Shown: positions 20,842-29,657 of the stretch, piece by piece
How positions within the stretch are numbered: the stretch's first letter is position 1
Layout of the letters: the number at the start of each line of letters is the position of its first letter
DNA from: a virus
Strand: one strand, 5' to 3'
Virus record (IMG/VR): IMGVR_UViG_3300043433_000087
Coordinates: 1-40,446 of that record
Length of the DNA: 40,446 nucleotides
The notes under the pieces: model-generated
The model's input: the letters and a program-made list of their open reading frames with translations, nothing else
Databases searched by the model: none
Told to the model about the DNA's origin: nothing
Translations under genes and position numbers: made by a program

Positions 20842-20851
20842 GGTGCGCGAC

Positions 20852-21400
20852 ATGGGAAGTAGAGGACCGCGTCCGCTGCCGGCCAATGTGCATATCTTGC
20901 GCGGCAATGCCAGCAAGAAACCGACCGCTGCCTTGATGGATGAGTTCCGGCCGGAAGTTGAGATCCCGGATTTTCCGGTGTGGATTTGGCCGGAAGCCAA
21001 AAAGGAATGGAAGCGCCTGACCGGTGAGCTTGAGCGGTACGGCCTGGTGTCTAAACTCGACCGCGCCGCCCTGGTGCTTTACTGCCAGGCGTGGGCGAAG
21101 ATGGTTTGGGCAGAGCGTCAGCTGGCACGCGCCATGAAAGACGCTGAGGCCGCCCGGGCACAGGCTGAGGAGCGCGGCGAAGTCTATGCCGGCGGTGATG
21201 GCATCATGATCAAAACCGCGAATGGCAACTTCGTCTATTCGCACCACTGGGTTGTCGGCCGCCACGCATCGGCCGAGGTTAAGCGCTACCTTGATCTGTT
21301 CGGGCTCTCGCCTTCGGCACGCTCGAAGGTGACCGCCAGCGACAACCGGCAGGGCACACTGTTTGAGCCGGCGACTCAAGATAAATGGAACTCGCTGTAG
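20852..21400 (+). CDS. terS: Terminase small subunit (P27 family)
   Basis: 182 residues from ATG 20852. MGSRGPRPLPANVHILRGNASKK is the standard start of P27-type small terminases. A helical core follows (WPEAKKEWKRLTGELERYGLVSKLDRAALVLYCQAWAKM). It recognises phage DNA for packaging and recruits the large subunit. The Shine-Dalgarno site is weak. It overlaps terL by 16 bases. Confidence 0.92.
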   Translation: MGSRGPRPLPANVHILRGNASKKPTAALMDEFRPEVEIPDFPVWIWPEAKKEWKRLTGELERYGLVSKLDRAALVLYCQAWAKMVWAERQLARAMKDAEAARAQAEERGEVYAGGDGIMIKTANGNFVYSHHWVVGRHASAEVKRYLDLFGLSPSARSKVTASDNRQGTLFEPATQDKWNSL

Positions 21401-23109
21401 TCAGTGAAACGCATTTTGGCGACATAGCAACGGCTTATGCCCAGGATGTAGTCGATGGAAAAATCATTGCTTGCAAGTGGCACCGGCTGGCTTGTGAGCG
21501 ACACCTAAAGGATCTGCAACGCGCCGCAAGCGATGGTTTCCCGTATACCTGGAATCCTGAGCTAACGGATATTCATCAAAAGACCTACAGACCGGCTGAG
21601 CGGATCTGTAAGTTCGGGGAGTTAATGCCCCACATTAAGGGAGACTGGGCTGCAAAAGGGCAGCTGATCACCTTAGAGCGCTGGCAGATATTTATTCTGG
21701 CCAGCGTGTTTGGCTGGGTACACATGATCACAGGAAAGCGCCGCTTCCGGGTTGCTGACGTGATCGTGCCACGCAAGAACGCAAAATCAACGCTGGCTGC
21801 CGTGATCGGCAATTTCATGCTGGCTGTGGATGGCGAGTTCGGCGCGGAAGTGTATTCCGGTGCTACATCACAGGATCAGGCCATGGAAGTATTCCGGCCG
21901 GCCCTGCTGATGGCGAAAGCCACGCCACGGTTTACCCAGACCTACGGCGTTGTCGTCAACGCCTCGAATCTCTCGATTGTTGATAACAACTCGAAGTTCG
22001 AGCCCGTCATCGGAAAACCCGGTGACGGCGCATCCCCCAGCTGCGCAGTGGTTGACGAGTACCACGAGCATAAAACCTCGGAACTGTATGACACCATGCA
22101 GACCGGGATGGGCGCCAGATCGCAACCGCTGATTCTGGTGATTACCACTGCCGGATCCGATATCTCCGGCCCGTGTTACCTGCACCAGGTAGAACTTCAG
22201 AAGATCCTTGAAGGCGTGATCGAAAACGATCAGCGCTTCGGGATCGTCTTCACCATTGATGATGGTGATGACTGGACTAGCGAAGAGGCCTTACGCAAAG
22301 CCAACCCGAACATGGGTGTCTCGGTTGACTGCGAGTACCTGATCCTTCAACAGCGTGATGCTGTCGCGGATCCGCGTAAGCAGAACATCTTCAAAACAAA
22401 GCACCTTGATATCTGGGTCGCGGCCGCAAGCCCGTGGCTCAATCTGTACAACCTTCAACAAGCTGGGGATGCCACGCTATCCATCGATAGCAAACCATGG
22501 GACGGCTGCATTGTCGGCCTGGACCTGGCGAGCAAACAGGATATCGCCAGCGCCGTATGGCTCTGCTGGATCGGTGATGGGGAAGCGCGCAATTACTACG
22601 CCTTCTCAAAGAACTACGTTCCGGAAGCTGCCCTAGAGAAACCGGAAAACGCCCATTACCAGGCGTGGGTGAACAGCGGTCACCTGATTGCCACCCCCGG
22701 CAACATGATCGCGCTCAGCCAGATAGAAGAAGACCTCATCGAATCAGCCAGCCAGATTCATATCCGCGAAGTCGCTAAAGACCCGTGGGGTGGTCACCAG
22801 CTGGGAGCAAACCTGCAGGAAGAGGGCTTTGTTGTTGTTGATATCCCGCAGCAAGTTCGGTTTTTGTCGGAACCCATGAAAGAAATCACCGCGCTCATCG
22901 ATGCCGGCAGATTCCACCATGACGACAACCCGGCTTACGTCTGGATGCTCAGCAACGTCGAAGTTAAAGAAGACCGAAACGAAAACGTCTTTCCAAGAAA
23001 ATCACGCGCATCAAACAAGATTGACGCTGCGGTAGCAACCATCGTAGCCATGAACAGAGCACTGGCAGCTGAAACTGAAAGTGCAGAACCCGGGATCGTT
23101 ATCTTATGA
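21385..23109 (+). CDS. terL: Terminase large subunit (YmfN type)
   Basis: 574 residues. ATPase domain: Walker A PRKNAKST (129-136) and Walker B AVVDE (221-225), then an ITTAG motif. C-terminal nuclease domain with GLDLASKQD and a second acidic cluster near the end (NKIDAAV). It powers DNA translocation into the prohead and cuts concatemers. Length is normal. Its stop overlaps the portal start (ATGA). Confidence 0.95.
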   Translation: MELAVVSETHFGDIATAYAQDVVDGKIIACKWHRLACERHLKDLQRAASDGFPYTWNPELTDIHQKTYRPAERICKFGELMPHIKGDWAAKGQLITLERWQIFILASVFGWVHMITGKRRFRVADVIVPRKNAKSTLAAVIGNFMLAVDGEFGAEVYSGATSQDQAMEVFRPALLMAKATPRFTQTYGVVVNASNLSIVDNNSKFEPVIGKPGDGASPSCAVVDEYHEHKTSELYDTMQTGMGARSQPLILVITTAGSDISGPCYLHQVELQKILEGVIENDQRFGIVFTIDDGDDWTSEEALRKANPNMGVSVDCEYLILQQRDAVADPRKQNIFKTKHLDIWVAAASPWLNLYNLQQAGDATLSIDSKPWDGCIVGLDLASKQDIASAVWLCWIGDGEARNYYAFSKNYVPEAALEKPENAHYQAWVNSGHLIATPGNMIALSQIEEDLIESASQIHIREVAKDPWGGHQLGANLQEEGFVVVDIPQQVRFLSEPMKEITALIDAGRFHHDDNPAYVWMLSNVEVKEDRNENVFPRKSRASNKIDAAVATIVAMNRALAAETESAEPGIVIL

Positions 23110-24488
23110 CTTCACCAACACAAAGCTGGTACAACACCGAGCGAGTCAAAGAGCCCGGTAGCGTCATTCTCAAAGCCTGGATGGCAGAGCGCCAGGCCGC
23201 CAAACAGCAGAACGCCACCGAGATCAGCAAAATCACGCCAGGCACCGACATGTACAACGTCCTGACGGGCGGCTTTGGTTTTGCACCGGCTGGCGTTAAT
23301 GTTACCGAACACAGCGCCATGTGCGTATCGGCGGTCTATGCCTGCGTCGGCCTCATTGGTGGCGCCATCGCCGCACTACCGTACCACCTCTACAAGCGGA
23401 TGGAAGACAGCCGGGAGCGCTACAACTCCGACCTCTGGTACCTCTTCAACGAATCCCCCTGGAACAACTGGACTGCTGCCAGCGCCTGGTCTTATGCCGC
23501 ACAGTCTATTGGCCTCAAGGGCGATTCATTCTGGCGTATTCACCGGGTAACCCCGTTCACCAACGCCATTCAAGGATTCGAACCGTATCACCCGGACCGC
23601 GTTAACGTCTTTCGCCAGAACGGCCGCAACTTCTACCGCATGCTTTCACCTGAAGGCGTGCTGGAAACTATTGATCAGGCTGACGTGCTGCACTTCCCCG
23701 GCATCGGCTTTGACGGCATCCGGAGCATGACCCCGATCCGTTCTGCGCTGAGCACATCAGCCGGCATCGGATTGGCCGCCGACCAGTTTGCCGGCTCCTT
23801 CTTTAAAAACGGCGCACGCCCAGACTTCGCCTTAAAAACCGCCGGAAAGCTGAGCGACGACTCCGCAAAACTACTCCGAGAAACCTGGATGAACCGTCAT
23901 TCCGGTGCCGAGAATGCCCACCTGCCGGCAGTCCTCACCGGAGGCCTTGAAGTACAGCAGCTCACCATGAATGCCGAGGATGCCCAGCTCCTCGGCACCC
24001 GCAAGTTTCAGGTGGAAGACATCGCACGCATCTTCGGCGTACCGCCGCACATGATTGGCTACACCGAAAAAACCACCAGCTTTGGTACCGGCGTTGAACA
24101 AATGTCGATCGGCTTTGTCCGTTACACCTTGTCACGGTACCTGGATGCCATCAGCCAGGAGATCAATCGTAAAGTCTGGCCACGCAGCACCCGCATCTAC
24201 GGTGAATTCAACCGTGACGCCCTGCTTGAAGGCGATGCCAAGGCACAGGCCGAATACTTCGCCAAAGCGCTGGGCGGCCCAGGCTCTCAGGGCTGGATGA
24301 CCGTTAACGAAGTTCGCAAGATGAAAAACCTGCAAGCCAAGCCGGATAACGACGAAATCATCAAAGCCGGTTCAACAAACACTGCACCAGACCAGCAAGA
24401 CAAACCAGACGGCAATCAAGACGACAACCCGGACGGTCAGGATAACCAAGACCCCAATAAGGAGGGTAGCGATGCATCCAATGCTTAA
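23106..24488 (+). CDS. Portal protein (HK97 family)
   Basis: 460 residues. HK97-type portal features: SAVYACVGLIGGAIAALPYHLYKR, VLHFPGIGFDGIRSMTPIRSAL, FKNGARPDFALKT, and FGVPPHMIGYTEKTTSFGTGVEQMSIGFVRY in the wing and crown region. The last 45 residues are rich in D, N and Q. It forms the dodecameric ring where DNA enters and the tail attaches. Confidence 0.95.
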   Translation: MTSPTQSWYNTERVKEPGSVILKAWMAERQAAKQQNATEISKITPGTDMYNVLTGGFGFAPAGVNVTEHSAMCVSAVYACVGLIGGAIAALPYHLYKRMEDSRERYNSDLWYLFNESPWNNWTAASAWSYAAQSIGLKGDSFWRIHRVTPFTNAIQGFEPYHPDRVNVFRQNGRNFYRMLSPEGVLETIDQADVLHFPGIGFDGIRSMTPIRSALSTSAGIGLAADQFAGSFFKNGARPDFALKTAGKLSDDSAKLLRETWMNRHSGAENAHLPAVLTGGLEVQQLTMNAEDAQLLGTRKFQVEDIARIFGVPPHMIGYTEKTTSFGTGVEQMSIGFVRYTLSRYLDAISQEINRKVWPRSTRIYGEFNRDALLEGDAKAQAEYFAKALGGPGSQGWMTVNEVRKMKNLQAKPDNDEIIKAGSTNTAPDQQDKPDGNQDDNPDGQDNQDPNKEGSDASNA

Positions 24489-25248
24489 ACTCATCACCAA
24501 CAATCAGCATCGCGGCAAACCCATTGTCGCCAAGAAAACAGCTGACAATGAAGCCACCATCTACCTGTATGACATGATCGTCAATACTGATGAAGAAGCA
24601 GCATGGTGGGGCGGCGTCAGCCCGCAGGCCTTTATCAAAGAACTGAATGGCATCACGGCCGAAACCATCCACCTGCGAATCAACTCGCCGGGTGGTTCGG
24701 TCTTTGCTGCACGGTCCATCGAACAGGCCATCCGCGAACACAAAAGCACCGTCATTGCCCACATTGATGGCTACGCTGCCAGCGCCGCCTCGTTTCTGGT
24801 CATGGCTGCTGATCAGATCGTCATTGCCCCCGGCGCGTTTGTCATGATCCACAAAGCCTGGACCATGACCTACGGTAACGAAAACGACCTCATCAAAGAA
24901 GCTGGCTTGCTGGGTCAGATCGATGGCAGCCTGGTTAAAACCTATGCCGCCAAAACCGGGCAGAGCCCCGAACAGATCCGGTCATGGATGACCGACGAGA
25001 CCTGGTTCGATGCCGAACAAGCGGTCGACCTCGGTTTTGCCGACAGCATCGCCACCGAAGAAAGCGTTAGCAATACAGAGACCGTCACCTGGAATCTATC
25101 CGCTTACGCCCACCCGCCGGAAGCGTCGCAACCGCCGGAAGCGCCACCCCCAGAACCGACAACCCCAACCGAAGAAGTAACACCGGACAGTACAGTGGAT
25201 CGTGATGCATTGCATCGCGCCGCCTTACTGGCCTTGATCCCCGCCTGA
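24472..25248 (+). CDS. Prohead protease (ClpP-like, S14)
   Basis: 258 residues, ATG 24472 with GGAGGG. ClpP fold with INSPGGSVFAARSI, the catalytic Ser in DGYAASAAS and His in FVMIHKAW; Asp is expected further on. The C-terminus is a Pro-Glu-rich linker (PPEASQPPEAPPPEP). It removes capsid scaffolding (delta domain) during maturation. Overlaps the portal by 17 bases. Confidence 0.93.
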   Translation: MHPMLKLITNNQHRGKPIVAKKTADNEATIYLYDMIVNTDEEAAWWGGVSPQAFIKELNGITAETIHLRINSPGGSVFAARSIEQAIREHKSTVIAHIDGYAASAASFLVMAADQIVIAPGAFVMIHKAWTMTYGNENDLIKEAGLLGQIDGSLVKTYAAKTGQSPEQIRSWMTDETWFDAEQAVDLGFADSIATEESVSNTETVTWNLSAYAHPPEASQPPEAPPPEPTTPTEEVTPDSTVDRDALHRAALLALIPA

Positions 25249-25270
25249 CGCTCACGCGCTGGCACCACCA

Positions 25271-25295
25271 AGCCACCCTCGGGTGGCTTTTTTTA
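25271..25295 (+). terminator. Terminator between protease and capsid genes
   Basis: AGCCACCC (25271-25278) and GGGTGGCT (25281-25288) with a two-base loop, then seven T. It may modulate the capsid-to-protease ratio; the late transcript would pass it under Q control. Confidence 0.8.
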
Positions 25296-25309
25296 TGGAG
25301 TAATACCCT

Positions 25310-26593
25310 ATGAAGAACCTACAAGCACTCCGTGAGCGCCGTGACCAAATTGCGCACACACTCCAAAACCTTGTCGACAAGGAAAAAACCCCGGAATGGA
25401 AGCCTGAGCACCAGGCTGCCTACGACACCGCCATGCAGGAAATCGGCACCATTGACGGCGAAATCAAGCGCCACAACGATGCCATGGCCGCCATCGGCAT
25501 GTCGGCCGCCAGCGGTAACGGCGGCGTACCTGACTCCCTGCGTGACCAGTACACACGCACACCCGGCGCCCACTCGGCTGATGCCAGCGCCATTCGCTCG
25601 TACCTCACTGGCGGCCTTCAGGCACTGAACACAGACCAGATGAACGCCATGCGCGCCCGTCAGTCGGGTGACATTGCCAACGCCATGCGTCTGCCGCAAG
25701 CTGCCATGTCCACGTCGACCCCGGCCGAAGGTGGCTACACCGTCGCTACCGAGTACTACCGTCAGCTGACCGAAGCCATGAAGCAATACGGTGGCATCCG
25801 TAACGTCGCCACCATCATCCAGACCGGCACCGGTGCCCAGATGAACTTCCCGACCGCCGATGCCACATCGGAAGAAGGTGAAATCGTTGGACAGAACGTT
25901 GCAGCCGCCCTGGGTGAAACTACCTTCGGCAACATCAGCATGGACGTGTACAAGTACTCGTCGAAAAAGATCGCCGTGCCGTTCGAACTGATCCAGGACT
26001 CCATGTTCGACATCGAAGGCTACATCAATGCGCTGCTCTCGCTGCGCATTGGCCGCATCACTGCCAAGCACTTCACCACCGGTAACGGCACCAGCCAGCC
26101 ACGCGGCATCGTCACCGCCGCCGGCGCCGGCAAAGTCGGTGCTACCGGCCAGACAACCACCATCGAATACGATGATCTGGTGGATCTGGAACACTCCGTG
26201 GATCCGGTCTACCGTGTCGGCGCCAAGGTCGGCTTCATGATGAACGACAGCACCATCAAGGCGCTGCGTAAGATCAAAGACACAGAAGGTCGCCCGATCT
26301 TTGTGCCGGGTTACGATCAAGGCAACCCGGGTGGTGCGCCGGACCGCCTGCTTGGCAAGCCGATCTTCATCAGCCAGGAAGTCGCCAGCATGGCTGCCAA
26401 CGCCAAATCGGTTCTTTTCGGCGATTTCAGCCGCTACATGATCCGCGAAGTGATGGATCTGACCCTGTTCCGCATGGCAGACAGCAACTTCATCCTCAAC
26501 GGCCAGATCGGCTTTGTCGCCTTCAACCGTCTGGGCGGCAACCTGATCGACGTCGGTGGCGCCGTCAAGTACTACCAGAACTCGGCATCGTAA
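25310..26593 (+). CDS. Major capsid protein (HK97 fold)
   Basis: 427 residues, GGAG upstream. Residues 1-105 form a charged helical delta/scaffold domain (RERRDQIAHTLQNLVDKEKTPEW). The mature part contains TEYYRQLTEAMKQYGGIRNVATIIQTGTG, FGNISMDVYKYSSKKIAVPFELIQDS, HFTTGNGTSQPRGI and FGDFSRYMIREVMDLTLFRM, all of the HK97 capsid. The protease upstream probably cuts near residue 105. Most strongly expressed late protein. Confidence 0.96.
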   Translation: MKNLQALRERRDQIAHTLQNLVDKEKTPEWKPEHQAAYDTAMQEIGTIDGEIKRHNDAMAAIGMSAASGNGGVPDSLRDQYTRTPGAHSADASAIRSYLTGGLQALNTDQMNAMRARQSGDIANAMRLPQAAMSTSTPAEGGYTVATEYYRQLTEAMKQYGGIRNVATIIQTGTGAQMNFPTADATSEEGEIVGQNVAAALGETTFGNISMDVYKYSSKKIAVPFELIQDSMFDIEGYINALLSLRIGRITAKHFTTGNGTSQPRGIVTAAGAGKVGATGQTTTIEYDDLVDLEHSVDPVYRVGAKVGFMMNDSTIKALRKIKDTEGRPIFVPGYDQGNPGGAPDRLLGKPIFISQEVASMAANAKSVLFGDFSRYMIREVMDLTLFRMADSNFILNGQIGFVAFNRLGGNLIDVGGAVKYYQNSAS

Positions 26594-26610
26594 TCGCCGT
26601 CAACCCAAAG

Positions 26611-26646
26611 AAGCCCCGAACCTCATCGCAGGATCGGGGCTTTTTA
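26611..26646 (+). terminator. Terminator after the capsid gene
   Basis: AAGCCCCGA (26611-26619) pairs with TCGGGGCTT (26634-26642), with an inner CCT/AGG, then T-rich. It would set high capsid expression apart from downstream head genes. Confidence 0.85.
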
Positions 26647-26665
26647 TTCAAAGGATCAAATCATC

Positions 26666-26992
26666 ATGGCAAAGAAAGCCCGAGTCCTGGTCGCCTCATT
26701 GATCGGCCTCATCACCTATCGTGCCAACGACGTCATCGAACTGGATGACAAACTGGCTGCCCAGCTTGAAAAACAAGGCGTCATCGACACCAACCCGGCA
26801 GCGGTGGCCTACGCCATCGAAGAGGGTGCCGAAGTTCAGAAACATGTCTCCCCGAAAAAGTCGTCTCATAAAAATGACCAAGACAGCACTGGAACTGGTC
26901 AAGACGGCCCACTGGCAGATAGCGAAGGCGCTCTGCAAGGTAATGCGCCAAACGATGACCCGGCTGGTGCAGAAACAAACCCACCAGCCTGA
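26666..26992 (+). CDS. Small head-region protein
   Basis: 108 residues with MAKKARVLVASLIGLITYRANDVIELDDKLAAQLEKQGVID, a beta domain found in many phages just after the capsid gene, then an acidic tail rich in D, G, N and P (45 residues). Function unknown; capsid decoration or connector accessory is possible. Confidence 0.7.
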   Translation: MAKKARVLVASLIGLITYRANDVIELDDKLAAQLEKQGVIDTNPAAVAYAIEEGAEVQKHVSPKKSSHKNDQDSTGTGQDGPLADSEGALQGNAPNDDPAGAETNPPA

Positions 26993-27060
26993 CAGCCACT
27001 GCAACATCGAAACAACCGGCGCGGCGCGTGCCGCACCGGTTTAATCATCCAGGACACACC

Positions 27061-27642
27061 ATGTCACTCATTCAAATCACACCGCCATCGATCACCCCGG
27101 TCGATAAAAACGACATCAAGCCCGCAGCACGCATTGATGGCGATGAATTTGATACTCAGCTAGACATCGTCATTCCGGCAATTACTCAGGCTGCCGAAGC
27201 CAAAATGGGGCGCAAACTCATCAACCAGACCATGGAGCTGGTACTCGATTGCTTCCCCGTCAGTGGGCAAAGCTACATCGAACTACCGCTCCCTAACGTC
27301 TCCAGCATCACCAGCGTCAAATACCTAGATGCCCTGGGTGCAGAGCAAACGCTCGGCCCATCAGCCTACCGTCTGACCAGCTCAGACCACGATAGCAAAA
27401 TCAGCCTAACTGGCGATAACGTCTGGCCAGTCACAGCGTGCCAACCCGCCGCTGTACGCATCCGCTTTGTTTGTGGCTACGGCGCCACCGCCGACAGCGT
27501 ACCGAATGCCATTCGACTCTGGATCATCAGCCAGTGCATCGCCGCCATCAGCAACCCGGACGGATTGGCTGGCAAAGAGTTGGCCACCATGGAATACGTT
27601 GATGCACTCCTAGAGCCATTCACCCTCTGGAGAATCGCGTGA
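27061..27642 (+). CDS. Head-tail connector (gp6-like)
   Basis: 193 residues from ATG 27061. Contains TPVDKNDIKPAARIDGDEFD...IVIPAITQAAEAKMGR at the start and YSYVDGYG-like IRFVCGYGATADSVPNAIRLWIISQCIA at the end, typical of the gp6 family that forms a ring under the portal. The earlier start at 27028 is not supported by a ribosome-binding site. Its stop overlaps the next start (GTGA). Confidence 0.8.
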   Translation: MSLIQITPPSITPVDKNDIKPAARIDGDEFDTQLDIVIPAITQAAEAKMGRKLINQTMELVLDCFPVSGQSYIELPLPNVSSITSVKYLDALGAEQTLGPSAYRLTSSDHDSKISLTGDNVWPVTACQPAAVRIRFVCGYGATADSVPNAIRLWIISQCIAAISNPDGLAGKELATMEYVDALLEPFTLWRIA

Positions 27643-27980
27643 ACGTCGGCCGACTCAACCGCCGCATCACGCTGCAGGCTCGCGGCGCTGGTTTTGATGA
27701 CTATGGCCAGCCCAGTGAGGCATGGGCTGACATCGCCAGCGTCTGGGCAAACATCAAACCCATCGGCGGCCGGGAAAAACTTCGGGCGCAAGCCGTTGAT
27801 GTACAGACATCGCAGACCGTGCTGATCCGCTACAACCCCGATTACCTGCCTGCCACCAAAGTCACCGGCTGGCGCATTAAATATCAGGATCGTACCTTGT
27901 CGATTACCGGCGCCATCGACCTCGAAGAGGCACATAAATACATCGTCTTTGATTGTATTGAAGGGGTAGATCATGGCTAG
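27639..27980 (+). CDS. Head-tail joining protein (SPP1 gp16-like)
   Basis: 113 residues from GTG 27639. Contains MNVGRLNRRITLQARGAGFDDYGQPSEAWADIASVWANIKPIGGRE and WRIKYQDRTLSITGAIDLEE, the phage head-tail adaptor pattern. It seals the portal exit and connects the tail. Overlaps both neighbours. Confidence 0.88.
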   Translation: MNVGRLNRRITLQARGAGFDDYGQPSEAWADIASVWANIKPIGGREKLRAQAVDVQTSQTVLIRYNPDYLPATKVTGWRIKYQDRTLSITGAIDLEEAHKYIVFDCIEGVDHG

Positions 27981-28599
27981 TACCGTCGAAATCAAAGGCC
28001 TCAAAGAACTGGATGCCGTCCTCAAGTCATTGCCAGCAAAGATTGAACAGAACGTCATGCGCGGCGCCATTCGCGCTGGCCAAAATGTCATGCTCAATGC
28101 CGTCCGTGAAAAACTACGCAGCAACGGGTCAATCCAGTCCGGGTTGCTTGCTGACAGCCTGCATATCAGCTTCAGCCGTAAAGCACTCAAGCGTGGCTGG
28201 TTGAATGCCAAAGTCATTGCTGGTCGCCGATCCAAAGCGTCAGCCAAATCCAAAACAGGCGATGCCGCAGAAAAGAAAAAAGAACCGTTCTATGCCCACC
28301 TGCTTGAATTCGGTACCGCCGCCCACTTCATCAGTATCAAAGAAGACGCCAAACCGAATAAGCAAACGCGCCGCGGCGAACGCAAGTACAGCTATCGCAC
28401 CATTAACAACATGGTCAAACGGGGCAGTCTAGTCATTGGCAAACACTTTGTCGGTCAGTCGGTCGCCCACCCAGGGGCAAGGCCAAAACCATTCATGCGC
28501 CCGGCCTTTGACGAATCGCAAGAAGCTGCTATTCAAGCCTTTGCCGAATACGTCCGTAAGCGCTTGCCCAAAGAACTCAAGAAAGCAGGGCGCGTATGA
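27973..28599 (+). CDS. HK97 gp10-like tail component
   Basis: 208 residues: MASTVEIKGLKELDAVLKSLPAKIEQNVMRGAIRAGQNVMLNAV, then FYAHLLEFGTAAHF and KPFMRPAFDESQEAAIQAF, the hallmarks of HK97 gp10/Phage_HK97_TLTM-type proteins needed for tail attachment. Basic linker in the middle (KASAKSKTGDAAEKKKE). Confidence 0.88.
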   Translation: MASTVEIKGLKELDAVLKSLPAKIEQNVMRGAIRAGQNVMLNAVREKLRSNGSIQSGLLADSLHISFSRKALKRGWLNAKVIAGRRSKASAKSKTGDAAEKKKEPFYAHLLEFGTAAHFISIKEDAKPNKQTRRGERKYSYRTINNMVKRGSLVIGKHFVGQSVAHPGARPKPFMRPAFDESQEAAIQAFAEYVRKRLPKELKKAGRV

Positions 28600-28991
28600 A
28601 CGCAGAAATCATCATTGCCGGCATGTTGTCTGACCCGGCAGTGACTGCCCTGGTCGGTCAGCGCCGCGCATTAGGCATGCTGCCTCAGAACACCGCCTTC
28701 CCGGCGGTGGTCTATCAAGTTATCGATAGCGTGCCAACCCCCAGCATAGACCTCGGTGACAAGCGCCTTGCCCGTGCCCGTGTGCAGATCAACCCGCTCG
28801 CCAAAACCATTGGCGAAGTTAAAGCCATTCATGCCGCCATTCGCGGCGCGCTCGACCATAAGCACCAGATCATCGTTGCGGGCAAGACCGTTGTTTCTTG
28901 CAACCTCGAATCGTTTGGTCCCGTCGATAACGACTTCGAAAGCAGCACCTGGACACAGCCAGCAGATTACCTGCTGGTCTATTACGAATAA
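28596..28991 (+). CDS. Tail completion protein (DUF3168)
   Basis: 131 residues, ATGA-overlapped. MNAEIIIAGMLSDPAVTALVGQRRALGMLPQNTAFPAVVYQVIDSVPTPSID and ARVQINPLAKTIGEVKAIHAAIRGAL are typical of DUF3168. The family terminates the tail and docks it to the head. Confidence 0.88.
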   Translation: MNAEIIIAGMLSDPAVTALVGQRRALGMLPQNTAFPAVVYQVIDSVPTPSIDLGDKRLARARVQINPLAKTIGEVKAIHAAIRGALDHKHQIIVAGKTVVSCNLESFGPVDNDFESSTWTQPADYLLVYYE

Positions 28992-29012
28992 GGCTTTTTT
29001 GCCTTTTGCATC

Positions 29013-29061
29013 AACCGCCCACGGGCGGTTTTTTTTCGCCCGCGTTTCTGCGGGTTTTTTT
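29013..29061 (+). terminator. Two tandem terminators before the tail tube gene
   Basis: AACCGCCC/GGGCGGTT (29013-29020, 29023-29030) with eight T, then CCCGC/GCGGG (29039-29043, 29050-29054) followed by seven or more T. Both precede the tail tube gene's AAGGAG. As at other late-gene hairpins, they may serve as RNA ends or stabilisers as well as terminators. Confidence 0.8.
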
Positions 29062-29077
29062 GTTTAAGGAGAAACAC

Positions 29078-29539
29078 ATGGGCGTTCATACATCCGCAGG
29101 CAGTACTTTCAAAATCTCGGCTGGCACCCCGGCTACATTCGATAGCACAGGCTATGCCGCGCTGACATTTACCACGGTCGGAGAAATTACAGACCTTGGT
29201 GAATTTGGCCGTGAATATGCACTAGTCACTCACCAGCCGGTAGGCTCGCGTGGCACCCAGAAAAAGAAGGGCAGTTACAACGAAGGCTCCATCACGCTGC
29301 AACTCGGTCTGGATACCGACGATGCTGGCCAAGTGCTTTGTAAGCAAGCCCGTGATTCAGATGCAGCGTACTCGATTCTGGTGACCACTCAGAACGGCGA
29401 TAAGTACTACGGTCAAGCCTTGGTCATGGGCTTCAAGGTTGGCGCCGGTGGTGTTGATTCCATTACCACAGCCACTTGCACATTTGAATTGACCACAACC
29501 AGCAATGGCGTCGGCATCGTTGAAGTTCTGGCGGCCTAA
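29078..29539 (+). CDS. Major tail (tube) protein
   Basis: 153 residues from ATG 29078 behind AAGGAG. MGVHTSAGSTFKISAGTPATFDSTGYAALTFTTVGEITDLGEFG..., ending FELTTTSNGVGIVEVLAA, matches phage tail tube proteins of the TP901/HK97-type siphophages. It polymerises along the tape measure to form the tail tube. Confidence 0.88.
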   Translation: MGVHTSAGSTFKISAGTPATFDSTGYAALTFTTVGEITDLGEFGREYALVTHQPVGSRGTQKKKGSYNEGSITLQLGLDTDDAGQVLCKQARDSDAAYSILVTTQNGDKYYGQALVMGFKVGAGGVDSITTATCTFELTTTSNGVGIVEVLAA

Positions 29540-29599
29540 CCCGTAACCCTTCATGCCCCAACAGGCAAAACCTGCACCGACTCGGCGCGGCGCTCATCC

Positions 29600-29651
29600 T
29601 TCGCGGGGTGAGGCCGTGCCGGGCACGGGCATTCCAACTCCCGCGAAAGGA
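29600..29651 (+). promoter_or_regulatory. Stem-loop enclosing the ribosome-binding site of the tail chaperone
   Basis: TTCGCGGG (29600-29607) pairs with CCCGCGAA (29640-29647), and TCC (29597-29599) can extend to GGA (29649-29651). A second stem (CCGTGC/GCACGG) lies inside. The Shine-Dalgarno GGA of the gene starting at 29658 would be partly covered, so translation may be tuned. Confidence 0.4.
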
Positions 29652-29657
29652 ATAGAA

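Noticed and set aside
25319-26320. Long leftward open frame opposite the capsid gene
   Set aside because: It mirrors the codon bias of the capsid gene and has no domain; it is a shadow.
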